Below, piece after piece: positions 27,687 through 36,805 of a DNA stretch of 64,000 nt. Positions within the stretch are counted from its first letter, which is position 1, and the number at the start of each line of letters is the position of its first letter. Position numbers and translations under genes: made by a program. Source of the DNA: Clostridia bacterium (lineage in GTDB: Bacteria > Bacillota > Clostridia > Saccharofermentanales > Saccharofermentanaceae); assembly GCA_024403775.1 (NCBI GenBank), contig JAKSRE010000013.1:16165-80164 (forward strand), written 5' to 3'. Below the pieces are notes generated by a model. The model saw only the letters and a program-made list of their open reading frames with translations. It was not told where the DNA came from and did no database searches.

Positions 27687-27857
27687 CGAAATGGTTCTTT
27701 TTTGAACAAAATGCACATAAATGACAGAATGCGTTTGTAAAAATTGTCGGATAGCCTATTCTACATAAATTGAAATGGATGAAATTAATATTTATAATTT
27801 TTGTGATGATTTATTTTCGTCATTTTGAGATTTGATTTTTTTAGGGAGGATAGTGTA

Positions 27858-28421
27858 ATGGCTACTTCAACAACAAAGGCTGCAGACAAGAAGGTTGCAG
27901 ATAAGACAACAAAGGCTGCTGAGACAAAGGCAGTAGTAAAGACAGAGGCAAAGGCAGAGGTTAAGACTGAGGCTAAGAAGGAAGTAGCACCAAAGGCTGC
28001 TCCTGCAAAGAAGGCAGAGGCTAAGAAGGCTCCTGCAAAGAAGGCTACAACAACAGCTAAGAAGGCTCCTGCAAAGAAGGCAGAGGCTAAGAAGGCAGTT
28101 GAGGCTACATTCGACAGCATTTTCGCTGCTATTAACAGCAATGCAAAGAAGGCTAAGTTTACATCAAACTTCATCGCCGCTCAGATCACACTTACAGGTA
28201 ATGTTGAGTCACAGCCACTTTATGTTAAGGTTGATTCAAAGAAGGCAGAGGTTGCTCCATATAACTACAACGATTCATCTTTCGTAATGAATGCTGATGC
28301 TGAGACTATGGCTGCTGTTCTTAACGGCAAGAAGACAATCTTCGATGCTATCGCTGAGGGTAAGATTGCTATCTACGGTGATGCTTCAATGGCAGTATTG
28401 TTCGTAAAGGCAATGTTCTAA
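27858..28421 (+). CDS. Histone-H1-like Lys/Ala-rich tail fused to an SCP2-like domain
   Basis: A 187-residue protein. Residues 1 to about 80 are almost only Ala, Lys, Thr, Glu and Pro, with repeated 'PAKKAEAKKA' and 'KKAPAKKA' units like histone-H1-type bacterial DNA-binding tails. Residues about 85-187 form a compact domain ('FDSIFAAINSNAKKAKF', 'LYVKVDSKKAEVAP', 'FVMNADAETMAAVLNGKKTIFDAIAEGKIAIYGDASMAVLF') resembling the SCP2 sterol-carrier-like fold. The start is ATG 27858 with GGGAGG upstream; an upstream in-frame start lacks support. Strong codon bias suggests high expression. Nucleoid binding plus lipid or ligand binding is inference. Confidence 0.75.
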   Translation: MATSTTKAADKKVADKTTKAAETKAVVKTEAKAEVKTEAKKEVAPKAAPAKKAEAKKAPAKKATTTAKKAPAKKAEAKKAVEATFDSIFAAINSNAKKAKFTSNFIAAQITLTGNVESQPLYVKVDSKKAEVAPYNYNDSSFVMNADAETMAAVLNGKKTIFDAIAEGKIAIYGDASMAVLFVKAMF

Positions 28422-28464
28422 TTAAAATATCCAATAAATTATTTATTGTTTTGTTTTGCGTAAG

Positions 28465-28498
28465 GGACTGTTCCAGATATGGAACAGTTCTTTTTTTG
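28465..28498 (+). terminator. Terminator of the H1-like/SCP2-like gene
   Basis: GGACTGTTCC and GGAACAGTTC pair around AGATAT with one bulge, then TTTTTTT. Confidence 0.8.
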
Positions 28499-28667
28499 TT
28501 ATTGGGATTTTGCAGTTAAAGACAAAGAATTTAGTTAAATCTAAAGGAATCATCAAAGAAATCTGTATAATGCTCTAGTATGTTAAAACAGTAAAAATAC
28601 TCTGACTACTAATTCTAAAACATTGTGCTAAAATTATTCTAGTATATTACTTACGGAGGTAAATCAT

Positions 28668-28919
28668 ATGGGTTCAGTTTTAGGTTTTATTCTTAATCTT
28701 GCTTTGGGTGCTGTTGCTGGTTACATTGCTGGTAAAATTATGAAGAGTTCACACGGCATTATCATGAACATCATTCTTGGTGTTGTTGGTGGCTTTGTAG
28801 GAGGATTGATTCTTAGTCTTATCGGAATCGGTGCAAGTGGCATTATCGGTGGCTTAATCATTTCAGTTGCTGGTGCTTGTCTCCTTATTTTCCTTGCAGA
28901 AAAGTTCCTCAAGAAGTAA
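28668..28919 (+). CDS. GlsB/YeaQ/YmgE-family small membrane protein
   Basis: An 83-residue Gly-rich membrane protein with three hydrophobic helices: 'VLGFILNLALGAVAGYIAG', 'IIMNIILGVVGGFVGGLIL' and 'IIGGLIISVAGACLLIFLA'. It has the family layout of transglycosylase-associated / stress-response GlsB proteins. Their biochemical role is unclear; many are stress-induced. CGGAGG precedes the ATG, and a strong terminator follows, so it is monocistronic. Confidence 0.88.
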   Translation: MGSVLGFILNLALGAVAGYIAGKIMKSSHGIIMNIILGVVGGFVGGLILSLIGIGASGIIGGLIISVAGACLLIFLAEKFLKK

Positions 28920-28934
28920 TTTAAGGATTATTAG

Positions 28935-28968
28935 TAAGGCCGCTATCGATTATGGTAGCGGCCTTTTG
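28935..28968 (+). terminator. Terminator of the GlsB-like gene
   Basis: AAGGCCGCTA and TAGCGGCCTT form a long perfect stem, followed by TTG. Confidence 0.8.
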
Positions 28969-28995
28969 TTATGCATTAAATATGGAAGTTTGTGA

Positions 28996-30864
28996 TTACT
29001 TTGCCTTGTATTCGAAGATTCCATGGTTCTGGTTCTCGAGAACAAGCTCACAGTTATCATAGAGAAAATCGATTTGTCCAGGAGGGAAGAAGGCTGGATC
29101 CACTCCGAAAGGAATAATGAAATATGCATGGTCTATTCCATCCATGAATGACATACTGTCAGGTATTCCGACAAAGAATTCATTATCCGCACATTTTGTT
29201 CTGACAGTTCTAAGATAATAGTAATCGCATCCAGCGTAGAAAAAGAGCGGAGCATTTCTGTCCTGATTGATAACCTGGGCTGCAGGTAAAGTCAGGTCTC
29301 TATAGCGCTGATTATTAAGTGTATCATCCGAATAGTTATTATAAGTTATAAACATTGACCAGATAGAAAAGCAGATAATAGTAAGGAAAAGAATCACGAT
29401 TGAAGTCTTGCTGATATTGTCCGTTTTGTTTTTGATAAGACGTGATACAAGAAACAGGATTAAGCATAATACTATTAGTGCTATAAAACAGGCATAGCCA
29501 AGTTTACTGTAAAAGGCAGCATCATACTCTTCTTTATAAAAGATTGAAGCGGCACAAGTTCTTACAACAAAATAAACTGGATATGGTTTTACCTGTATCT
29601 GAATAAAATATGAACTCACCGCATGAACACTAATACAAAGTAGAACGGAGATGATATGCTTCAGTTTAATGGTGCCATTAAGCGCATTATTTATCATCTT
29701 GAGAAGCATAAATAAACCTAGAATGATAAGGATGCTTGTAATCTGATCTACATAGCGGCCATAAAAGTAATTATCCAGTCTCTCTGGATTCTTGCCCAGC
29801 TGAGGCGAGGTATGCATTATAGTATTTAGACCAGCAGTACCAAGAAATGACAGGAGTATAAAAAGAATGCCTTCAATATTCTTTTTGGATTTAAGCTTCT
29901 TATAAAACTGAATTCCGAGTTCGCATATGCCAAGGAAAGCAAGACCAAGGGTTCCAACATTAAAATACCAAAGTGTGCCAAGTGCAGATTTGATAAGTGC
30001 CTTGATACCTGTCCAGGATAATAATGTCTTAATTCGGCCAGTTACCTTGGTAATATTGTTTCCTACAAAGTCATCAGCACTATATACTTCTACTCCAGTT
30101 TCAATATCGCTCTGGATATTATATTTAAGAATGTAATCAGAATTGTACTCAATAGTTCTTAATACACCTTTAAAGTACTTATAACCAAGGAAAACGAGCA
30201 CCACAGTCACAGTAAAAGCAATAATTGAAGGAAGGGGGAACTTACGTCTGATAATAAAAAGTAGAGCAACAAGAACAAAAGCCATCAGTGGAACCAATGC
30301 TCTGTTATGAATAATGAAACTGAAAGAAAGTGTAAAAGCTGACAAAACAGACCAGAGTACTGTTGGCTTTGAAAAAAACTGAAGCACAATAACAGTAGTA
30401 AGTATAATCCAGGTATAAAGGAATGTCTCAGACCAGCAGATATTACTCTGAAGCATATAAGCTGAGTACATCATAGGAGTGAAACCTATGAGAAGTTTTG
30501 CCATATCAGGAAGTTCTGGTTCTAACTGATCTACTAATTTCATTCCAAGCCAGAAGCCCATAACTGCAAATATAGCATTTATTACAACACCTATTTTATA
30601 CATTAGTGCCATATCATGGGTGAATTTAAAAATAGGTGCCAGAATGAAGCTGTAGCCAAATGAGTACCACATGTTTAATGTGTTGCTCCAGTTAAGTCCG
30701 TTCATATTAGCTGCATGAGTCCAGTAGCCAAGTTCATCCTCAAATACGATAGGACCATTTAAATCTTTTATATATATAAGTCTTACAAAAAATATAAGAA
30801 ATGATGCGATAACAGAAGTTATATAGAAAAGAAATTTATTATTTTTCTTAATAGTCATCTTCAT
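28996..30864 (-). CDS. Large polytopic membrane protein, GT-C-like glycosyltransferase candidate
   Basis: A 622-residue protein with about 11-13 membrane helices. The first extracytoplasmic loop contains 'FEDELGYWTHA', an acidic pair in the position where GT-C enzymes (Pmt/ArnT/GtrII-like) hold their catalytic Asp/Glu. The C-terminal soluble tail (after about residue 520) is probably outside. It may use a lipid-linked sugar, but no acceptor or donor can be named. An ATG two codons in (30858) has better spacing from AAAGG than ATG 30864. It is convergent with the GlsB-like gene and lies downstream of putP on the same strand, separated by a terminator. Confidence 0.6.
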   Translation of the reverse strand: MKMTIKKNNKFLFYITSVIASFLIFFVRLIYIKDLNGPIVFEDELGYWTHAANMNGLNWSNTLNMWYSFGYSFILAPIFKFTHDMALMYKIGVVINAIFAVMGFWLGMKLVDQLEPELPDMAKLLIGFTPMMYSAYMLQSNICWSETFLYTWIILTTVIVLQFFSKPTVLWSVLSAFTLSFSFIIHNRALVPLMAFVLVALLFIIRRKFPLPSIIAFTVTVVLVFLGYKYFKGVLRTIEYNSDYILKYNIQSDIETGVEVYSADDFVGNNITKVTGRIKTLLSWTGIKALIKSALGTLWYFNVGTLGLAFLGICELGIQFYKKLKSKKNIEGILFILLSFLGTAGLNTIMHTSPQLGKNPERLDNYFYGRYVDQITSILIILGLFMLLKMINNALNGTIKLKHIISVLLCISVHAVSSYFIQIQVKPYPVYFVVRTCAASIFYKEEYDAAFYSKLGYACFIALIVLCLILFLVSRLIKNKTDNISKTSIVILFLTIICFSIWSMFITYNNYSDDTLNNQRYRDLTLPAAQVINQDRNAPLFFYAGCDYYYLRTVRTKCADNEFFVGIPDSMSFMDGIDHAYFIIPFGVDPAFFPPGQIDFLYDNCELVLENQNHGIFEYKAK

Positions 30865-30954
30865 AATCCTTTAGATAGTATATCGTGTAGATTATCACAG
30901 AAAGAAGGCGTTTTCAAACTCACTTTCGATAAGAAGAGAATAGCGGTGCATAAC

Positions 30955-30988
30955 AAAAGCCGCCCAACTCCATAAGAAAAAGGCGGCC
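30955..30988 (-). terminator. Terminator of putP
   Basis: On the minus strand GCCGCC (complement of 30982-30987) pairs with GGCGGC and is followed by TTTTG. Confidence 0.7.
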
Positions 30989-31020
30989 GTTTAAATTCAG
31001 AGATTAAAAGCAGTTACGAA

Positions 31021-32568
31021 TTACTTCTTGCACTGAGCCTGAACGTAATCGAATGTCTTTGTGATTTCCTTATCTGGTTCCTTAGTAGCAAGGCTTACAA
31101 CAAGGATAACGATTGAAGCAATGATGAATGCTGGTAAAAGCTCATAGATGTTGAGGATTGTATCTGCAAACTGAACGCGGATGATGAACTTCCAGATGAA
31201 GATTGATGCACCACCAGAAATCATGCCAGCGATAGCTCCGTACATATTTGTTCTCTTCCAGAAAAGACCAAACAATACAACAGGTCCAAATACAGCACCA
31301 AAACCAGCCCATGCAAATGATACGATTCTGAATACTGAACTTGTTGGATCAAGAGCTAAGAATACAGCGATAACAGAAATGACGATAACTGTGATACGTG
31401 CAATAAGCATACCCTTCTTAGCATCGAACTTCTTGCCCAATGTCTCCTGAACGATGTTCTGTGAGAAAGCTGAAGCAGCAGCGAGAAGCTGTGAGTCAGC
31501 AGTTGACATTGTAGAAGCAAGGATACCAGCAAGAATGATACCACCAACGAATGCTGGGATATATCCGTGAGATGCGATGAACTTAGCGATATCAACGATG
31601 ATTGTCTCAGCGTTTGAAGAATCAGTATATGTAGGAACAATACCATTCTTCATGAGTGAGTAACCAACAACACCAATTAATACAGCAATTGACATTGAGA
31701 TAACAACCCAGATAGAAGCAACACGACGTGAGAGCTTAAGTTTCTTCTCATCTTCGATAGCCATAAATCTCAAAAGAATGTGTGGCATACCGAAGTAGCC
31801 AAGACCCCAGGCAAGAGTAGATGCAACTGGAAGAGCTCCATATGACATTGTAGTGCCAGAAGCTACATCGAATCCCTTAAATACATCAAGATATCCGTTT
31901 AATGAAGATACGTTGTTAAATACATTACCAAAACCATTAATTACACCTTCACCGAAGCCAACAACAACGAGAAGAGCAATTGTCATGATTACAGACTGTA
32001 CGAAGTCTGAAGTAGAAGCGGCAAGGAAGCCACCAAGTGTACAGTAAAGAACGATTACACAAGCACTGATAATCATTGCTGTAACGTAGTCAGCACCAAA
32101 GAGGGAACTGAAGAGCTTACCACAAGCAGAGAATCCTGAAGCTGTGTAAGGGATAAAGAAGATGATAATGAAGATAGCAGCGATACATGTAATGATGTGC
32201 TTCTTATCACCGAATCTCTTTGAGAAGAAATCAGGAAGTGTAACAGCATTTAATTTGCTTGTATAAATTCTGATTCTCTTTGCTACGATGAGCCAGTTAA
32301 TGTAAGTACCGATTGCAAGACCAAGAGCAGTCCATGTTGCTTCGGCAAGTCCAGTCATGAGAGCTACAGCAGGGAGACCCATAAGAAGCCATGAACTCAT
32401 ATCAGATGCCTCAGCACTCATTGCTGTAACGATAGGTCCAAGCTTACGGCCACCGAGATAGAAGTCATCAGTATTCTTAGTCTTACGGCTGAATACTGCG
32501 CCTATGATAACCATGCCTATAAGATAGAGCACGATAGCTACCATGATAACGATGTTAGTAGTTGACAT
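31021..32568 (-). CDS. putP: Sodium/proline symporter
   Basis: A 515-residue sodium:solute symporter (SSS family) with about 13 helices. The PutP-like features are 'FYLGGRKLGPIVTAMSAEASDMSSWLLMGLP' (here broken at MSAEASDMSSW, with the sodium/proline-binding Ser-rich helix), 'LPDFFSKRFGDK', 'ASTSDFVQSVIM' and 'ILAGILASTMSTADSQLLAAAS'. The start is the ATG of MSTTN at 32568, preceded by AAAGG; an upstream in-frame start at 32592 overlaps the ribosome site. It imports proline for osmoprotection or nutrition. Monocistronic. Confidence 0.92.
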   Translation of the reverse strand: MSTTNIVIMVAIVLYLIGMVIIGAVFSRKTKNTDDFYLGGRKLGPIVTAMSAEASDMSSWLLMGLPAVALMTGLAEATWTALGLAIGTYINWLIVAKRIRIYTSKLNAVTLPDFFSKRFGDKKHIITCIAAIFIIIFFIPYTASGFSACGKLFSSLFGADYVTAMIISACVIVLYCTLGGFLAASTSDFVQSVIMTIALLVVVGFGEGVINGFGNVFNNVSSLNGYLDVFKGFDVASGTTMSYGALPVASTLAWGLGYFGMPHILLRFMAIEDEKKLKLSRRVASIWVVISMSIAVLIGVVGYSLMKNGIVPTYTDSSNAETIIVDIAKFIASHGYIPAFVGGIILAGILASTMSTADSQLLAAASAFSQNIVQETLGKKFDAKKGMLIARITVIVISVIAVFLALDPTSSVFRIVSFAWAGFGAVFGPVVLFGLFWKRTNMYGAIAGMISGGASIFIWKFIIRVQFADTILNIYELLPAFIIASIVILVVSLATKEPDKEITKTFDYVQAQCKK

Positions 32569-32786
32569 AGTCTTTTTCCTTTCTCTAACCAATGTGTATA
32601 TATAGAATTAAATAAAAAACAACGCACTAATCTTATCAGAAAACAACCATGAATTCTATAAATACACATAATATGTATTAAAAACATATATCTTTTCTTA
32701 TCGAAAAGTGACAATTAGCGTTTATATAGACTAAAAAGGATGTTTATAAAGTGCCAGGAATGCACAGATTTCTCAGAAAAATAAAT

Positions 32787-32823
32787 AAAAAACGCCGCCC
32801 TGTAAATCTTACAAGTCGGCGTG
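32787..32823 (-). terminator. Terminator of tRNA-Thr
   Basis: On the minus strand ACGCCGAC and G-GGCGGCGT pair, with further pairing of TTGTAA and TTACA inside, and then TTTTTTATT. Confidence 0.75.
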
Positions 32824-32827
32824 TGTG

Positions 32828-32904
32828 TGGAGCCTTTAACCGGATTCGAACCGGTGACCTCATCCTTACCAAGGATGCGCTCTAGCCACCTGAGCTATAA
32901 AGGC
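32828..32904 (-). tRNA. tRNA-Thr (GGT)
   Basis: On the minus strand GCCTTTA pairs with TAAAGGC in the acceptor stem. The anticodon stem CATCC/GGATG encloses the loop TTGGTAA (anticodon GGT), and the T arm is ACCGG-TTCGAAT-CCGGT. The discriminator is T and CCA is encoded. It is transcribed away from the polysaccharide operon. Confidence 0.95.
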
Positions 32905-32971
32905 GTCCTACGAACGTGAAGAGTATACCACAAGTAAAGAAATAGAAACAACATTTTTTTGAATATAGGTG

Positions 32972-32977
32972 TATAAT
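32972..32977 (+). promoter_or_regulatory. -10 box of the polysaccharide export operon
   Basis: TATAAT sits 20 bases before the ATG at 32992 and 41 bases before the TTG at 33013. A start of transcription near 32984 would leave almost no leader for the ATG, which favours the TTG start. The -35 is poor. Confidence 0.45.
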
Positions 32978-33012
32978 TACTATGTGTTTTTATGCGAAAG
33001 GAGCGAAGATTC

Positions 33013-33786
33013 TTGTTTAAAACATTTAAAGAAATAATCAATTATCGTGAAATGATAATTAATCTTGTTAAGAAGGATTTGCGTGGACGCTATAAAGGTT
33101 CAGTATTTGGATTCTTGTGGACTTTTATCAATCCTTTGTTTCAATTGTTAATATACACACTTGCATTTACATATATTCTTGATTCAGGTATTGAGCAGTA
33201 TTATCTGTGGCTTTTTGTTGCACTCATCCCATGGATTTTCTTCTCATCATCAATTGTAGGTGGTTCTACATCCATAAGAGCGAGTAAAGATCTCGTAACA
33301 AAGATATATTTTCCACGTGAAGTATTGCCAATAGCTTATGTAACAAGCTGCTTTGTAAACATGCTTCTTACTTTTATCATCATCTTTATTACTGTAATTA
33401 TCGCAGGAAGAGGCATACACTTATCAATTTGTATGCTTCCAGTTGTATGGATAATTGAGTATATTCTTGCACTTGGTATGGCAATGTTCTTCTCAGCTAT
33501 CACAGTATATTTTAGAGATATGGAACATATTATGGGAATTATTCTTCAGGGTTGGATTTATCTTACACCTGTTCTTTTCCAGATTCCTGATAAGGCAGTT
33601 GCAAAGGCAATTATGACTATTAATCCTATGTCTCCTATTATTCTTGCATATAGAGATATCTTATATGATGGTGTATTCCCAAGTTCTGAGAGACTTTTAT
33701 ATTCTCTTGGATTTGCTTTGTTTTTCTTCTTCCTCGGATTTTTTGCTTTCGGAAGACTTAAGAGACATTTTGCGGAGGAACTATAA
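33013..33786 (+). CDS. wzm: ABC-2 type polysaccharide exporter, membrane subunit (Wzm-like)
   Basis: The permease of an ABC transporter that moves undecaprenyl-linked polysaccharide across the membrane. It has six helices and the family N-terminal stretch 'LVKKDLRGRYKGSVFGFLW' followed by 'FINPLFQLLIYTLAF', with 'FPREVLPIAYV' in the first cytosolic loop. I place the start at TTG 33013 (257 residues) because AAAGGAG lies nine bases upstream; ATG 32992 (264 residues) is the alternative and has no ribosome site. The ATPase gene follows by two bases. The operon runs on through at least five glycosyltransferase-related genes. Confidence 0.9.
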   Translation: MFKTFKEIINYREMIINLVKKDLRGRYKGSVFGFLWTFINPLFQLLIYTLAFTYILDSGIEQYYLWLFVALIPWIFFSSSIVGGSTSIRASKDLVTKIYFPREVLPIAYVTSCFVNMLLTFIIIFITVIIAGRGIHLSICMLPVVWIIEYILALGMAMFFSAITVYFRDMEHIMGIILQGWIYLTPVLFQIPDKAVAKAIMTINPMSPIILAYRDILYDGVFPSSERLLYSLGFALFFFFLGFFAFGRLKRHFAEEL

Positions 33787-33788
33787 GA

Positions 33789-35228
33789 ATGGATAATTCC
33801 AATAACGCTATTGAAGTAAAGAATATAAAAAAGAAATTCAAGATTTTCATAGATAAAGGCAGCGAACTTAAGGAGAGAATTCTCTTTAAGGAGCGTAAGC
33901 AGTATGAAGAAAGAGAAGTTCTTAAGGGCATTTCCTTTGATGTAAAAAAGGGCGAAGCAATAGGTCTTATCGGTCATAATGGATGTGGTAAGAGTACTAC
34001 ATTGAAGCTTCTCACCAGAATTTATTATCCTGATGAAGGAACAATTGAGATGGATGGCCGAGTATCAAGCCTTATCGAGCTTGGTGCGGGATTCCACCCT
34101 GATATGAGTGGTAGAGAAAATATCTATACCAATGCTTCTATCTTTGGTCTTTCTCATAAAGAGATTGACGAGAGACTCGAAGATATTATCGAGTTTTCTG
34201 AGCTTGAAGATTTTATTGATAACCCTGTAAGAACTTATTCTTCAGGTATGTATATGAGACTTGCTTTCTCTGTAGCAATTAATGTTGATGCCGATATCCT
34301 TCTTATCGATGAGATTTTGGCAGTAGGAGATGCGAATTTCCAGCGAAAGTGTTTTGACAGACTTCGTGAACTTAAGCGTAAGGGTACAACAATTGTCATA
34401 GTATCTCACTCTCTTGGTCAGATTGAGCAGATCTGCGATACGACTTACTGGATTGAGGACGGCCTTATCAAGGAGTCAGGAATTCCTAGATTTGTTCACG
34501 AACGCTATATGTATGAGATGGAGCGTAAGAGAATTCTTCAGGTAGAGAAAGAACAGCTTCGTCGTCAGCAGAGAAGAAGAGCTGAAGCCGAGAAAAAAGA
34601 AGAGGAAGAAGCTAGAAAAGAAGCTAAGAAGTCTGAAAGACAGAAGGCAAAAGAAGAAGCTAAGCGTCAGAAGGAAGAGGAAGAAAGACAAAAGGCAATT
34701 GCAGAGAATCCTGAGATTGTTGATAACTTCAAAAAAGAGATTCCTTTCTTCTGTGAGCAGGATGCTATTCGTGTTGGTACTGGTGAAGCAGAGTTCACGG
34801 ACGTTAAGCTCACCGATAAAGATGGTAATGAGAAATACATCTTTGATACAGATGAAGATATTTATCTGAGAATTAAATATAAGGCTCATAAGGAAGGTCT
34901 TAAGGGCGTACTTGGATTTGGTGTGTTTAGACAGGATGGACTTCACTGTTATGGTACAAATACAGCAATTGAGAGTAACCAGCCAATTGATCTTCAGAAG
35001 AGTGGTGAGGCAGTAATAAGAATTAAGAATAATCTCCTCCCAGCTTACTATTACCTTGATACAGCGCTTCATGGTATCGATGGTGTTAAATATGATGATA
35101 TTGTAAGAACAAAGACATTTATGACCGCTTCATTCTTACATGACATAGGAATATCAAGAATCAAGTCTACATTTACAGTTGATGGAAAAACATACAAGAT
35201 GGGAGAACAGGAACATGGCGAACAGTAA
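33789..35228 (+). CDS. wzt: ABC polysaccharide exporter ATPase with C-terminal carbohydrate-binding-type domain (Wzt-like)
   Basis: A 479-residue ATPase. Residues 1 to about 235 are the nucleotide-binding domain with Walker A 'GHNGCGKSTT', signature 'YSSGMYMRLAFS', Walker B 'ADILLIDEILAVGD' and H-loop 'IVSH'. Residues about 240-305 are an exceptionally charged Arg/Lys/Glu/Gln coiled coil. Residues about 315-479 are a Wzt-C-like beta domain ('VKLTDKDGNEKYIFDTDEDIYLRI' and 'GFGVFRQDGLHCYGTNTAI' are its two strands), which in O-antigen systems recognises the glycan end cap. The coil is longer than I expect for the family. It overlaps the next gene by 14 bases. Confidence 0.92.
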   Translation: MDNSNNAIEVKNIKKKFKIFIDKGSELKERILFKERKQYEEREVLKGISFDVKKGEAIGLIGHNGCGKSTTLKLLTRIYYPDEGTIEMDGRVSSLIELGAGFHPDMSGRENIYTNASIFGLSHKEIDERLEDIIEFSELEDFIDNPVRTYSSGMYMRLAFSVAINVDADILLIDEILAVGDANFQRKCFDRLRELKRKGTTIVIVSHSLGQIEQICDTTYWIEDGLIKESGIPRFVHERYMYEMERKRILQVEKEQLRRQQRRRAEAEKKEEEEARKEAKKSERQKAKEEAKRQKEEEERQKAIAENPEIVDNFKKEIPFFCEQDAIRVGTGEAEFTDVKLTDKDGNEKYIFDTDEDIYLRIKYKAHKEGLKGVLGFGVFRQDGLHCYGTNTAIESNQPIDLQKSGEAVIRIKNNLLPAYYYLDTALHGIDGVKYDDIVRTKTFMTASFLHDIGISRIKSTFTVDGKTYKMGEQEHGEQ

Positions 35229-35679
35229 TATTGACATGAACACAATTATGTCCGAGATTCGTGCAGAGATTGAGGAGAAACAGCTTACAAACGACATTAT
35301 CTCATTTGATACTATAGAGATTGATAACAGTGAGATTCAGCCAGAGATGGTTTATTCAGAGCAGTCACTTAAGGACAGCCTTGGATACATTATTACTCAC
35401 AGAATGGTTAACCAGAACTTTGGTATTCCAGGTAACAAGCTTGTAAGAACATTTAGAAAGATTATTCGCCGTTTGACAGTTTATCATGTTGGACATCTTT
35501 TTAATCAGCAGAACGATTATAATTTCCATTTGTCAAATGTTGTTTTGCAGTTGAATAACTACAATCAGGAATTATCAGAGAGAATTCCTCTTGAGGAAAG
35601 ACTTGATATTCTTGAGAGAGAGAATAAGGTTCTTAAGACAAGACTTGCAGAGTTAGAGCGTAAAGCAGAGAAACTTTAA
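35215..35679 (+). CDS. Small coiled-coil protein of the polysaccharide operon, paralogue A
   Basis: A 154-residue soluble protein. It begins 'IDMNTIMSEIRAEIEEKQL', a start also seen at the N-terminus of larger methyltransferase/glycosyltransferase proteins in O-antigen clusters. A basic segment 'RTFRKIIRRLTVYHVGHLFNQQND' follows, then a C-terminal leucine-zipper-like coiled coil 'LDILERENKVLKTRLAELERK'. The start at 35215 lies inside the end of the ATPase gene, near a GGGAGA; a longer upstream frame is unsupported. It is paralogous to the gene at 36806. I infer an oligomeric partner or anchor for the GT4 enzyme that follows each copy. Confidence 0.7.
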   Translation: MANSNIDMNTIMSEIRAEIEEKQLTNDIISFDTIEIDNSEIQPEMVYSEQSLKDSLGYIITHRMVNQNFGIPGNKLVRTFRKIIRRLTVYHVGHLFNQQNDYNFHLSNVVLQLNNYNQELSERIPLEERLDILERENKVLKTRLAELERKAEKL

Positions 35680-35693
35680 GGAAGGTAAACACT

Positions 35694-36785
35694 ATGAAAG
35701 TAATTCAGATGATACCTACTCTAGCTCTTGGCGATGCAGTTGGTAATGATACTTTTGCATTAAAGAAAGTATTGATGGATCTTGGTTATGAGACATCAAT
35801 TCATACACATGTTCTTGATTCAAGACTTCCAGACAGTTGTTGTGAGATTATTATTGGTAATCAGATGCCAGAAGTAGATGAAGATGACGTTGTTATCTAT
35901 CATATGTCAACCGAATCAAGACTTAATTTTGATCTTGAGACAATGAACTGTCGTAAGATTATGATTTATCACAATATCACACCAGTAGAGTTTATGAAGG
36001 ATTGCAGTTATACAATCCAGAAGCATTCTATTGCTGGTTATGCAGGACTTAAAAACCTTGTTGGTAAAATAGACTACTGTCTTGCAGATTCTGAGTTTAA
36101 TAAGCAGGATCTTATTAAGTATGGTTATACATGTCCAATTGATGTAAGACCAATTCTTATTCCTTTGGACGATTATAAGAAGAAGCCTGACAGTAAGACA
36201 ATTAAGACCTATGGAAGTGATGGATTTACTAATATCCTTTTCGTAGGAAGAATTGCTCCTAACAAAAAGCACGAAGATATTATTGCTGCTTTTGCTTACT
36301 ACAATAAGAATGTAAACAGTAAGTCAAGACTTATCCTTGCTGGTTCTAATAGCGGCTTTGAGAATTACGATGCTAAGCTTAAGAAATACGCTGAGACACT
36401 TGGTGTTATGGATAATGTAATCTTTACAGGACATATTAGTTTTAAGGAAATTCTTGCTTTTTACTCTATTGCATCTGTTTTCCTTTGCATGAGTGAGCAT
36501 GAAGGTTTCTGCGTACCACTTGCTGAGGCTATGTTCTTTAAGGTTCCAATCATTGCTTACGATGCATGCGCTATCCCATATACACTTGATGGAAGCGGTG
36601 CCTTGATTGACAGCAAGAATCCTGTTGAGGTTGCACTCCTCATTGACAGAATTGTAAAAGACGAAGAATTAAGAAATAAGATTATCGAAGGCCAGAATCG
36701 TCGTTTGGAGGATTTCCAGTACGAGAAGGTGAAGGAACTCTTTGCAGGTTATCTTAAGGATTTCATTAATAAGGGTAAAGCCTGA
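35694..36785 (+). CDS. GT4-family glycosyltransferase, paralogue A
   Basis: A 363-residue GT-B enzyme. The N-terminal half begins 'MKVIQMIPTLALGDAVGND' and holds 'YHNITPVEFM'. The C-terminal half has 'NILFVGRIAPNKKHEDII' and the donor-binding E-x7-E motif 'SEHEGFCVPLAEAMFFKVPIIAY'-type segment (written here in pieces: SEHEGFCVPLAEAM, VPIIAY). GGAAGG precedes the ATG. It is closely related to 37302-38393, including length. It is likely to add a sugar to a growing lipid-linked glycan; donor unknown. Confidence 0.9.
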   Translation: MKVIQMIPTLALGDAVGNDTFALKKVLMDLGYETSIHTHVLDSRLPDSCCEIIIGNQMPEVDEDDVVIYHMSTESRLNFDLETMNCRKIMIYHNITPVEFMKDCSYTIQKHSIAGYAGLKNLVGKIDYCLADSEFNKQDLIKYGYTCPIDVRPILIPLDDYKKKPDSKTIKTYGSDGFTNILFVGRIAPNKKHEDIIAAFAYYNKNVNSKSRLILAGSNSGFENYDAKLKKYAETLGVMDNVIFTGHISFKEILAFYSIASVFLCMSEHEGFCVPLAEAMFFKVPIIAYDACAIPYTLDGSGALIDSKNPVEVALLIDRIVKDEELRNKIIEGQNRRLEDFQYEKVKELFAGYLKDFINKGKA

Positions 36786-36805
36786 TTTTGACGGAGGATT
36801 AGAAC

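Noticed and set aside
27785..28174. Minus-strand frame opposite the H1-like gene
   Set aside because: Ala/Phe/Val-rich mirror of the Lys/Ala repeat codons; no start site or family.
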